Notes under the pieces: model-generated
Database searches by the model: none
Told to the model about the DNA's origin: nothing
Seen by the model: only the letters and a program-made list of their open reading frames with translations
NCBI GenBank assembly: GCA_947474205.1
Contig: CANJIC010000011.1
Location: 1 to 18,661, forward strand
DNA length: 18,661 nucleotides
Reading direction: 5' to 3'
From: Planctomycetaceae bacterium
Lineage (GTDB): Bacteria; Planctomycetota; Phycisphaerae; Phycisphaerales; SM1A02
Program-made: the position numbers and the translations under genes
Shown here: positions 6,861 through 13,341 of the stretch, one piece after another
Numbering within the stretch: the stretch's first letter is position 1
Layout of the letters: each line of letters begins with the position of its first letter

Positions 6861-8610
6861 CATGCACCTCTTCTGGAGTGGTCAAGCCAGCGAGCACCTT
6901 TTGCATTCCGTCGTCCCACAATGATTCAAAACCTTGCTCGCGCAAAAGATTGCGGATGAGCGCGGGGTCGCAAGTGCCACACAGCAAGTCGTTCATTTTT
7001 TCATCTGGCACCATGAGTTCATACAAACCAAGTCGACCCTTCAGGCCAGTTTCGCGGCACTTGCGGCAACCTACGCCCTTCATTGGCGTGCCAGGTTGAT
7101 AGGCGTAAATACCCATGGCGGTTTTTTGCGACTCATCCAACTCGCGCGCAACCGCGCAACTAGAACAAATGCGGCGCACCAGTCGTTGCGCTAATACGCC
7201 GCGCAAACTTGCGGCGATAAGAAAATTTTCAACGCCAAGATTGCCCAGGCGCGTAATGGCGCTTGGCGCGTCGTTGGTATGCAACGTGCTGAGCACAACG
7301 TGTCCAGTGAGCGCCGCCTGCACGGCGATTTGAGCTGTTTCGCTATCGCGAATTTCACCAACCATGATCACGTCGGGATCTTGTCGCAGCAAAGAACGAA
7401 GCGCGCTTGCGAAAGTGAATCCCGCCTTGGGATTAATTTGCGCCTGATGCACGCCCTCAATGTTTGATTCAACGGGATCTTCAACAGTGCTCACGTTGAT
7501 GGTTGTGCGATCAAAATTATTTAACACGCTGTAGAGCGTGGTGCTTTTACCAGAGCCGGTGGGACCAGTGACCAAAATAATTCCATATGGTTGTTCAATG
7601 ACCTTCTGAAATTTATCCAGCATGGTGGGGCGGAAGCCAAGTTTTTCAAGACCCAGTTGCGAACCACTGCTGTCGACAATTCGCATCACTATCTTCTCGC
7701 CAAACTTTCCAGGGAGCGTACTCACGCGCAAATCAATTGGTCGGCCATTTACGCGCACGCTAATTTCGCCGTCTTGCGGAATGCGACGCTCGCTAATGTC
7801 CATGTGCGCCATAATTTTAATTCGGCTGGAAATTGCGGCGTTCATGCGCCATGGTGGCGACATGCGCTGGCTGAGCACGCCGTCAATACGAAAGCGCACG
7901 CGCATTTTCCCATCATCAGGTTCAATGTGAATATCGCTTGCGCCTTCCTCCACAGCGGAGCAAATGGCGAAGTTGACCAGCTTCACCACTGGGCCTATGT
8001 CATCGCCCTTCGCGCCGCCCATCATTTCATCGATTTGTTTTTCTTGAAGGGTGAAGTTTCCGTTCAGGCTGTCACCCAACATTTCATCGACAATTTCCTG
8101 CGCCTTTTCTTGCACAGCGCCTTCGGTTCCAACATCTGAAAGCATGGTGTCCAAAAGCTCACTTGGACTTGCAACAAAGCGCACACGTAAACCGCATTCG
8201 CGCTGAGCAAGTTCACGAACGTGATCATTCTGTGGATCGGCGGTTGCAATCACAAGCGTGTCTTGCTCGCGGCGCAGTGGAACAATGCAATGTTCGCGGC
8301 GCATGGCTTCAGGCAATAATTTCATGGCGGTCGTATCGGCCTGCAATTTTGGATCGGCTACAAACTCCATATTTAAACTGCGCGCCACGGCCTTGAGCAT
8401 GGTTGTGCTGTCGACCAATTTCATTTGCAACAACACTTCGCCCAACAAAAGTCGTTCGCTGTTGGCGGTTTGGCGGCGCAGTGCCTCATGAAGTTGAGCG
8501 ATAGTGATTGCGCCGTCTTCAATCAACGCCTGTCCAACACGCGGAAGTGCGCGCATGTCCGCGCTGGTGTTCGCGTTACCAATTTCATTCACTTGTTCTG
8601 GTTGATTCAT
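6844..8610 (-). CDS. gspE: Assembly ATPase, GspE/PilB/MshE type, with N-terminal MshEN domain
   Basis: This 588-residue cytoplasmic hexameric ATPase powers pseudopilus/pilus extension. The N-terminal MshEN-like region (about 20-160) contains RVGQALIEDG...Q (24-47), matching the 24-residue c-di-GMP-binding motif, followed by a degenerate second copy starting LLGEVLL (about 55-78). The catalytic domain has ASDIHIEP (224-231), Walker A GPTGSGKS (349-356), an Asp box STVEDPVE (374-381), Walker B DVIMVGEIRD (413-422) and the His box LSTLHTND (440-447). A four-cysteine zinc site follows: Cys482, Cys485, Cys515 and Cys518. The ATG at 8610 overlaps the upstream stop as ATGA. A longer frame from 8661 would add 17 residues unlike the family, so I reject it. 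GspF follows with a 17-bp overlap. No separate retraction ATPase (PilT) is visible nearby. Confidence 0.96.
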   Translation of the reverse strand: MNQPEQVNEIGNANTSADMRALPRVGQALIEDGAITIAQLHEALRRQTANSERLLLGEVLLQMKLVDSTTMLKAVARSLNMEFVADPKLQADTTAMKLLPEAMRREHCIVPLRREQDTLVIATADPQNDHVRELAQRECGLRVRFVASPSELLDTMLSDVGTEGAVQEKAQEIVDEMLGDSLNGNFTLQEKQIDEMMGGAKGDDIGPVVKLVNFAICSAVEEGASDIHIEPDDGKMRVRFRIDGVLSQRMSPPWRMNAAISSRIKIMAHMDISERRIPQDGEISVRVNGRPIDLRVSTLPGKFGEKIVMRIVDSSGSQLGLEKLGFRPTMLDKFQKVIEQPYGIILVTGPTGSGKSTTLYSVLNNFDRTTINVSTVEDPVESNIEGVHQAQINPKAGFTFASALRSLLRQDPDVIMVGEIRDSETAQIAVQAALTGHVVLSTLHTNDAPSAITRLGNLGVENFLIAASLRGVLAQRLVRRICSSCAVARELDESQKTAMGIYAYQPGTPMKGVGCRKCRETGLKGRLGLYELMVPDEKMNDLLCGTCDPALIRNLLREQGFESLWDDGMQKVLAGLTTPEEVHDACRH

Positions 8611-9218
8611 TTCACACCGTTCGCTGAAGCCGCCTTTGATTGACTTGCCGCACCAAAACATACCTCAATTACACGGTTGTCATAATCTACAGTGACGGAA
8701 CGATCAGCGATGGCGCGCACGCTTGCAAATGTTCCATCAGGCAGGGCGATGGCATCTCCAACGCGAACTGTTTGATCACCAAACACCGCCAATTCACCGC
8801 GTATGACGGCCTTCAATATCATGCCAGGCAACAGACCTGGTGTTTTTGTTGGCGCCACAACTGGCGCGTACGCCACCTTGGTGGGTTCAACTTCTGGCGC
8901 GCTAACGGCCCTGAATGGATTGCGAGCGGGGTTGTTGTCAAATGACATTTCAATCACGCGCGACGCTGGTTCGGAATCCGCGCCTGAATAAGCAACCGTT
9001 GTCGCGCGCGAATTACTTGCTTGACTTTGGTTTTCCGCGATATCGGTTGATAGGTTTGCAACAGAAGCTTGTGGAATTGTTTGCGAACCGCGTGGCGCGT
9101 ATTTCAAACCCAACGCAACTACGGCAACCGCAAGTACTCCCAAAAGCAGACCAAATTGTTTTGGTTTCACGCCAAGTCGTTCACTGAGCAAATTCCATTG
9201 TTGTTGTGCGGCGTTCAT
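8607..9218 (-). CDS. PilP/GspC-like periplasmic alignment-complex protein
   Basis: This 203-residue protein has a short cytoplasmic N-terminus, one membrane helix (about 22-39) and a long low-complexity, probably disordered linker (about 45-125). A compact C-terminal domain follows with LKAVIRGELAVFGDQTVRVGDAI (about 136-158) and DYDNRVIEV (about 178-186). The pattern of a fibre-proximal beta domain in which 'I..G....V..G..V..GD.I....V..I....V....' repeats is that of the GspC HR domain and PilP, which contact the secretin. Position supports this: it sits between the PilO-like gene and the ATPase, exactly where PilP/GspC-like proteins are encoded. It begins with ATGA overlap to pilO and ends with ATGA overlap to gspE. 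Sequence similarity is weak, so the family call relies on topology and context. Confidence 0.68.
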   Translation of the reverse strand: MNAAQQQWNLLSERLGVKPKQFGLLLGVLAVAVVALGLKYAPRGSQTIPQASVANLSTDIAENQSQASNSRATTVAYSGADSEPASRVIEMSFDNNPARNPFRAVSAPEVEPTKVAYAPVVAPTKTPGLLPGMILKAVIRGELAVFGDQTVRVGDAIALPDGTFASVRAIADRSVTVDYDNRVIEVCFGAASQSKAASANGVK

Positions 9219-9838
9219 TTTGCACCAGCCTTCACGCCACGTGGCGCGCCGGTGTAAACGGTGGCATCCACCGCGCGGTCAGTGAAATATTCATCAAAGG
9301 CGAATGAGGCGTCGATGACGGAATTCACTTGGGGAGCATTTGGGTTGCACGCAAACGCGATCGAGCGCACTGTGACCAACGATTTTAAATTTTCCGTAGC
9401 CCGCACCGCGCCAAACAACGAATCAAATGTTCCGGTCATTTGCACATCCACGGTGCGGCGCATGGCTTTGCCGCCTTGCACGCCGGGAATATCCATGGAG
9501 GCCAACTTGCCTGACTTTGATTGGTGCGTGTACACGCCCTTGTTGTCGGCGGCGCGCGCCAAACTGGTCAACAAGCCACCCTTGTCTGGTGTATTTGGAA
9601 GCACGCGTCCGCGTTGAACCAACTCCATACGTAATCGTTCTATATCGTGCTGAATTTCAACCAAGCCATCTTGGCGCGCGGCGGATTCATTGGCCACCGC
9701 GCGATATGAATTTGCTTCTTGTTTCCAAAGGCCGGCGTTCCAATAGTTTGGAACGATAAAAAGACCCAGCAACCCAAGCGCGATCGCGATTGGAATCCAC
9801 GCAGTAATGACTTCCACACCCTGATGTTGATTTTTCAA
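9215..9838 (-). CDS. pilO: PilO-like inner-membrane alignment-complex protein (TTG start)
   Basis: This 207-residue protein consists of one N-terminal membrane helix (about 8-28), a coiled-coil-like stretch (about 35-75, QEANSYRAVANESAARQDGL onward) and a ferredoxin-like periplasmic domain (about 85-190). The last carries VDVQMTGTFDSLFGAV, a typical PilO/GspM strand-helix element. It would pair with the PilN-like protein in the periplasm. The start is unusual: TTG at 9838 is preceded by a consensus AAGGAGG with a 6-nt spacer and overlaps the pilN stop as TTGA. A longer frame from ATG 9892 would extend inside pilN without such a site and add 18 charged/Cys residues. The stop overlaps the next start as ATGA. 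Confidence 0.8.
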   Translation of the reverse strand: MKNQHQGVEVITAWIPIAIALGLLGLFIVPNYWNAGLWKQEANSYRAVANESAARQDGLVEIQHDIERLRMELVQRGRVLPNTPDKGGLLTSLARAADNKGVYTHQSKSGKLASMDIPGVQGGKAMRRTVDVQMTGTFDSLFGAVRATENLKSLVTVRSIAFACNPNAPQVNSVIDASFAFDEYFTDRAVDATVYTGAPRGVKAGAK

Positions 9839-10446
9839 TTCACACCTCCTTGGGCAACGTGCAAGGTTCCAGGCTTGCACACTTGCACGCACAGGGGAAC
9901 CTGCAACGAAACCGTAAATTCTTCCACACGCTTGCCCATGAATTCTCCAACCTTGCTTTCAGAAACGGTGACTCCGCGAAACGCGGAGGACGCAGCAAGT
10001 TTGTGTTCAAATTCCGCCAAATCTGTGTTGGCCTCGGCAACGCCGTTGAGGACTACCATCATTTGTTTTGGTGCATCTGAAGTCTCAAGTCGCATACCAG
10101 TGAGCGTGACGTGATCGGGCAACATATTTGTAATGGTTGCAACCACCGACGAAGCTAAAATGGTCGGCACCAGTCCATCAGTCACACGCAACGCATGCAT
10201 TAAAGTGGCTTGCTCTTTCGCAAGACCATCCAGCATTTCATCAACGCCGGGGGCATTTGCAACCAACAAAACACCCACGGCGCGATCTGCATCGGCCTTG
10301 CGCGCGCTGTTCCAGCTGTGAACGCTGACGCCCACGGTGAACACCAACAATAAAACTCCAAGTAGCGCAATGCGGCGCTTGGCTCGCATAGCGTTCACGG
10401 CGCGGCGTGATTCACTTGGCAAGAAATCCATGACTGGAAGAATCAT
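9835..10446 (-). CDS. pilN: PilN-like inner-membrane alignment-complex protein
   Basis: This 203-residue protein starts with NFLP-like VMDFLPSESRR (about 5-15), the cytoplasmic tail that in PilN binds PilM. A membrane helix (about 24-46) and a periplasmic region follow. The latter includes VVATITNMLPDHVTLTGMRL (about 101-120), matching the PilN/GspL-C type 'l...lp.gv.Lt.l' segment, and a ferredoxin-like core. It would dimerise with PilO and link cytoplasmic PilM to periplasmic components. An AGAGGG site lies 4 nt before ATG 10446, and the start overlaps the PilM stop as ATGA. The extreme C-terminus has two Cys residues (LCVQVC) that could form a disulfide in the periplasm. Confidence 0.83.
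   Translation of the reverse strand: MILPVMDFLPSESRRAVNAMRAKRRIALLGVLLLVFTVGVSVHSWNSARKADADRAVGVLLVANAPGVDEMLDGLAKEQATLMHALRVTDGLVPTILASSVVATITNMLPDHVTLTGMRLETSDAPKQMMVVLNGVAEANTDLAEFEHKLAASSAFRGVTVSESKVGEFMGKRVEEFTVSLQVPLCVQVCKPGTLHVAQGGVN
9845..9851 (-). promoter_or_regulatory. Consensus Shine-Dalgarno AAGGAGG for the TTG start of the pilO-like gene
   Basis: AAGGAGG read on the minus strand lies 6 nt before TTG 9838 and inside the last codons of the pilN-like gene. It is the strongest ribosome binding site in the minus arm and is what decides the non-ATG start. Confidence 0.75.
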
Positions 10447-11456
10447 GCTGCCCTCTTTGTAGATTTGTTTTGCATGTCCAAACTAGCCGCGCCCAGGGCT
10501 GCCGCCCACGTATCGCTTTTTAGTTTTTCGTTGCCAGTGCTCCAGCCAGCGCTGTCAACGGACGCGCTGTCCATGCCGCACACGCCCTTGAGCGTGTCCA
10601 ACAATTCACGATCACTTGAAGGCGCGCCGGAAACCACCATGCGCGTTGGCCACGATGATTCATCACAAACCTGGCGCAGAAAACGCAATGTTTCTTCCGC
10701 CAACGAACTCCAACGCCATGCGCTATCTGATGGAACGGGTTCCAGCGGAATGGAATTTGAATTTGTGTTGTGATCGCTAGACGTTTCTTGCGTGTTTGCA
10801 GCCGCGGCCCAGTCACCCTGCATGGCGCGGACAAACTGAAGTTGTCCATCTTTCATCAGAAGCAGAACCGCTTGTTGCGGTTCAATGTGCATGAATGCAA
10901 TCATTCCTGTATTTAATCCATCATGTCGCAACTCCGCGCCGTGAAGCGCCGCGTACGCCGCATTCTCAATGCTGCATGGTGAAAGACCCGCAGCCATGAC
11001 GGCTTGGGTTGCATTGCGAATGTAGAGCAGGGGAACCGACAACAACAACAGCGCGCTCTTTCCAGCGGTTTTGCAAGGAAGTGACGCGTGTTGAATCATG
11101 ACATCAGCTTCATTCACATTAAAGCGATCAATTGCTTCAAAGCGCGCGCTCTTGGCCAATTCATTTTCACTCATGCTGGTCAATTGCGCCATGTCCATGC
11201 GGAATAAATTTGATGCAATGGTGACACGGCATTTGCAACCGTTTAATCCGGCCTCTGCAACCTTGGCGCTAAATTCACGCAGCGCCGAATCATCCATCGA
11301 TCGATCAAGTGGGGCGGCTGGTAGTTCAAACGCAACTCGTCGCGTCCATGTTCCATCCGCTGCTTGTTCAATCGCAATGCAACGCAACGCATCATCCGCA
11401 AAATCCACTGCAATGGCCGTTGTTTGCTTGGTCAGAATGTTTTGAAAGTGTCGCAT
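10443..11456 (-). CDS. pilM: PilM-like actin-fold cytoplasmic assembly protein
   Basis: This 337-residue soluble protein is followed directly by PilN- and PilO-like genes, the classical pilMNO order. The N-terminal TAIAVDFADDALRCIAIE (about 13-30) corresponds to the phosphate-1 strand-turn-strand of the actin/FtsA fold, though it is degenerate. GMIAFMHIEPQQAVLLLMKDGQLQF (about 192-216) is the usual second-domain hairpin, and MVVSGAP (about 277-283) corresponds to the adenosine-binding stretch. PilM binds the PilN tail and the assembly ATPase. An insert rich in Asn/Ser/Thr (about 229-245) breaks the fold. Two in-frame ATGs (11462 and 11456) exist. The GGGAG site is 1 nt from the first and 7 nt from the second, so 11456 is chosen. 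The upstream hairpin cluster separates it from the pilin gene. Confidence 0.85.
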   Translation of the reverse strand: MRHFQNILTKQTTAIAVDFADDALRCIAIEQAADGTWTRRVAFELPAAPLDRSMDDSALREFSAKVAEAGLNGCKCRVTIASNLFRMDMAQLTSMSENELAKSARFEAIDRFNVNEADVMIQHASLPCKTAGKSALLLLSVPLLYIRNATQAVMAAGLSPCSIENAAYAALHGAELRHDGLNTGMIAFMHIEPQQAVLLLMKDGQLQFVRAMQGDWAAAANTQETSSDHNTNSNSIPLEPVPSDSAWRWSSLAEETLRFLRQVCDESSWPTRMVVSGAPSSDRELLDTLKGVCGMDSASVDSAGWSTGNEKLKSDTWAAALGAASLDMQNKSTKRAA

Positions 11457-11511
11457 GAACATGCTCCCTAATCGTCTTAATTCAAACGTGTATTCAGTCC
11501 GCCTTAAACGA

Positions 11512-11545
11512 AACAGAGGAACTCCGGTTTCGGAGTTCCTCTGTT
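11512..11545 (-). terminator. 15-bp perfect hairpin between pilin and pilM genes (terminator/attenuator)
   Basis: Bases 11512-11526 pair perfectly with 11531-11545 around a GTTT loop. On the minus strand (pilin transcript) the stem is followed by TCGTTT, a partial T-run. On the plus strand it is followed by TCTTTTTATTT, a stronger T-run, so it may work in both directions. Placed after the pilin gene and before pilM, it would end most pilin transcripts and let a minority continue into the machinery genes. That gives a high pilin-to-machine ratio, which is an inference. Confidence 0.75.
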
Positions 11546-11564
11546 CTTTTTATTTCAATACCAA

Positions 11565-11578
11565 GGTCGTTTCCGACC
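11565..11578 (-). repeat. Small hairpin GGTCG-TTTC-CGACC downstream of the pilin gene
   Basis: A 5-bp stem (11565-11569 with 11574-11578) with a 4-nt loop lies between the pilin stop and the larger 15-bp hairpin. It is short enough to be chance alone, but it forms a row with two neighbouring hairpins. Confidence 0.4.
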
Positions 11579-11587
11579 CTATTGTGT

Positions 11588-11613
11588 CACTCCAGAATTA
11601 TGGAGCTGGAGTG
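11588..11613 (-). repeat. Hairpin enclosing the pilin stop codon
   Basis: CACTCCAG (11588-11595) pairs perfectly with CTGGAGTG (11606-11613). The 10-nt loop contains the pilin stop codon TAA (11600-11598, minus strand). One arm therefore lies in the last sense codons of the pilin gene and the other in the 3' untranslated region. Confidence 0.55.
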
Positions 11614-11999
11614 AATTTCTTTGAAACACCATCATAAGTCCAGCCCTTGGTGTTATCGAGTTGGTTTTTAAGATCACCTTCGGCGCAATAATTGGCAGTG
11701 ACAAGCTTTGCCATATCAGCATCACTATAAATAAAGGTCTTAGTTCCTGATGTAGGCAATGTAATTGCAGTAGTAGGATTAAATGCGTTGTAGCGAGTCA
11801 CCATGGTGGTAATTTGTGAAGCGCGAGCAGAAGCCGCGTTTGTGTTTGCGTCACCCAGTGCACCGACTACGCCTGGAATTACCAAGGCCGCCAGCACGCC
11901 AAGAATTACAACCACAATAAGAATTTCAATCAGGGTGAATCCACGACGCATAATTCGTTTCGAGCTGTTCTTAAATGTATTTGTGTTCTCAGTCATCAT
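11598..11999 (-). CDS. Major type IV pilin / pseudopilin (GspG/PilA-like)
   Basis: This 133-residue prepilin carries a basic leader ending KRIMRRG, then the cleavage/methylation motif G20|FTLIE with Glu25 (the +5 glutamate of the mature protein) and a hydrophobic helix ILIVVVILGVLAALVIP. The mature protein would be about 113 residues, small, with a short globular domain (about 55-133) and a single Cys, so no intramolecular disulfide. The VIPGVVGALGDANTNAA region resembles GspG, but the calcium-site and C-terminal features of GspG are not obvious, so either pseudopilin or pilin is possible. It is separated from pilM by hairpins and is first in the minus arm, as expected for the abundant subunit. 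The ATG at 11999 has AAAGGA 8 nt upstream; a second ATG follows at once. Confidence 0.88.
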   Translation of the reverse strand: MMTENTNTFKNSSKRIMRRGFTLIEILIVVVILGVLAALVIPGVVGALGDANTNAASARASQITTMVTRYNAFNPTTAITLPTSGTKTFIYSDADMAKLVTANYCAEGDLKNQLDNTKGWTYDGVSKKFTPAP

Positions 12000-12086
12000 G
12001 GCTAGTGTCCTTTCAAAGAGGTGTTTTCAATCCAAATTTCTCCGACAATTGATCATCAAATACAATTTGACGATCTGCAAATTTTC

Positions 12087-12104
12087 CTGAGAATTATTTC
12101 TCAG
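12087..12104. repeat. Perfect 7-bp inverted repeat CTGAGAA-TTAT-TTCTCAG in the divergent region
   Basis: The two arms (12087-12093 and 12098-12104) are separated by TTAT. The repeat lies about 88 bp upstream of the pilin start and 120 bp upstream of the minor pilin start. It could be an operator for a dimeric regulator or a leader-RNA hairpin; the sequence alone cannot decide. Confidence 0.45.
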
Positions 12105-12210
12105 ATAATCAAGCAATCGACCAGTAACCAGGGCGACTTCAACTGGATGGTTGAAAAAACTACTTTTTTAAAACTTCAGGTTGATCTATAGATGGTGTAT
12201 TGGATGGTCG

Positions 12211-12217
12211 AAGTAGG
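12211..12217 (+). promoter_or_regulatory. Ribosome binding site AAGTAGG fixing the first minor pilin start at 12224
   Basis: AAGTAGG lies 6 nt before ATG 12224. The alternative in-frame TTG at 12200 has no such site and would only lengthen the leader peptide. Confidence 0.5.
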
Positions 12218-12223
12218 TATTCA

Positions 12224-12730
12224 ATGACTTCTTTGAACAAAAACAACCCATTTGGACTTGCGCACCAAGGATTTACATTGGTGGAAGCCCTTGTGGCAAT
12301 TGTGGTTGTGGCTATGGTTGCCAGTGCAGCAGCGGTGGGCGTTGGATTATCAGCCGCGGCTCAAGAAGACGCACGTTTAGCTCAATTGGCAACCCAGGCA
12401 GCTAAGCAACAAGTGGATTTCCTTATGGAGCAACCGTTCGCAAGCATGGCTGCTTCCGTGGGTATCGTGGTTTCAGCAAATACCGTAACCGAAGTAGTAG
12501 GACAGATGAAGGCTCCGCCCGCGGCTGGCGGTGTTGATCGCACACTCACATTGGGTGGCGAATGGGCCAAACTTGGTCGGCGTACCACGCTGACGAGCGA
12601 ACCAACCACATTTACTCAGTACAACAATTTTTTAGTTGACGGAATGAATATGTCTATCGAAGTCTTTGGACCGGACGGAACAATCTACGCCACACTTCGC
12701 CGACACCGAACCAACGAGGCGCCCCTATGA
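12224..12730 (+). CDS. Minor pilin / pseudopilin, PilV/GspI-like
   Basis: This 168-residue prepilin has a 16-residue leader ending AHQG, then FTLVE (17-21, with the +5 Glu) and a hydrophobic helix of about 20 residues. The helix is followed by an Ala/Gln-rich helical stretch QEDARLAQLATQAAKQQVDF typical of PilV/GspI, where the N-terminal helix continues out of the membrane. The rest is a small periplasmic domain without cysteines. Minor pseudopilins of this class form the priming tip complex of the fibre. It is the first gene of the plus arm, and its TGA overlaps the next ATG as ATGA. Family assignment (I-type rather than another minor class) depends on gene order and the helix pattern. Confidence 0.78.
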   Translation: MTSLNKNNPFGLAHQGFTLVEALVAIVVVAMVASAAAVGVGLSAAAQEDARLAQLATQAAKQQVDFLMEQPFASMAASVGIVVSANTVTEVVGQMKAPPAAGGVDRTLTLGGEWAKLGRRTTLTSEPTTFTQYNNFLVDGMNMSIEVFGPDGTIYATLRRHRTNEAPL

Positions 12731-13341
12731 AGCGCCGCGGCTTCACTCTTATAGAGGTTGCGATTGCTTCTGTTGTAACAACCATTGTTGCGGGGGCTGT
12801 CATTGGAACAATAAATGCGGTAACTGATACCACGCTTGCGTTAGATATTTCTGCGCAAGCCATGGCTCGCTTGGCTCGCGCAGAAGCGCGTGTCGCCGAT
12901 CACGCCAATCGAGCTCGCCTTGTTCTATCTCAAACTTCCACAGAGATTCTGTTGTGGTTGCCTACAGAGACATTTAATTCAAGCATAACCAACGCTACTG
13001 ATTACGACGCAATCAACGGCAATGAATTGGCTTGGTATGTAATGAAACCAGCCACAAAAACGCTTTATTTGTGTTACGTCACAAATCGCAATGATCGAAC
13101 GGTGTATTCACTGAACACCAACTGGACAAGCCTGCGCACCAGTTTAAGCGCGCAGGGTGCGTTGACTGAAATTCCAGTTTTGGAAGGACTTGTTTCCGGT
13201 GGATTTCGAGTAGAAGCCAGCGATCCGTGCAGTGTGCAACGATTCACGTTTGATGGAATGTTGAGCAATGATTTTGGGGGAGTAAACGCGCAACTTGGCG
13301 GCAGACTTTTGAACGGGCTAAGGCACCCTGATTGTCCATGA
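12727..13341 (+). CDS. Minor pilin / pseudopilin, PilW/GspJ-like
   Basis: This 204-residue prepilin has a very short leader (MKRRG, 5 residues) followed directly by FTLIEVAIASVVTTIVAGAVIG, including the +5 Glu. The size and the long globular domain, with aromatic strands such as ELAWYVMKPATKTLYLCYV, fit the J/PilW class, which caps the minor pilin tip together with I and K types. Two or three Cys residues occur in the globular part and near the C-terminus (HPDCP). The start and stop both overlap neighbours as ATGA (12727-12730 and 13338-13341), so translation is coupled on both sides. Confidence 0.78.
   Translation: MKRRGFTLIEVAIASVVTTIVAGAVIGTINAVTDTTLALDISAQAMARLARAEARVADHANRARLVLSQTSTEILLWLPTETFNSSITNATDYDAINGNELAWYVMKPATKTLYLCYVTNRNDRTVYSLNTNWTSLRTSLSAQGALTEIPVLEGLVSGGFRVEASDPCSVQRFTFDGMLSNDFGGVNAQLGGRLLNGLRHPDCP

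Larger units (their letters stand above)
12000..12223. promoter_or_regulatory. Divergent promoter region between the pilin arm and the minor pilin arm
   Basis: This noncoding A+T-rich stretch of about 224 bp must drive both arms of the locus. It contains a perfect 7-bp inverted repeat (see the entry at 12087-12104) and a TGATCA-centred region near 12050. A TATAGA at 12187-12192 could be a plus-strand -10 element, but no good -35 lies at the right distance. I found no sigma-54 GG-N10-GC pair for the pilin. Promoter positions remain unassigned. Confidence 0.45.

Noticed and set aside
7591..8139. 182-residue plus-strand frame inside the ATPase gene
   Set aside because: It is antisense to a fully conserved ATPase region, with a His/Ala-rich translation explained by the complementary codons. 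There is no independent support.
8611..8661. Longer N-terminus for the assembly ATPase (ATG 8661)
   Set aside because: The extra 17 residues overlap the upstream gene and do not resemble MshEN N-termini. ATG 8610 forms an ATGA overlap with the upstream stop, matching the other junctions.
12000..12223. Sigma-54 promoter for the pilin gene
   Set aside because: Pilin genes in some bacteria use sigma-54, but no GG-N10-GC element with flanking consensus was found on the minus strand upstream of 11999.
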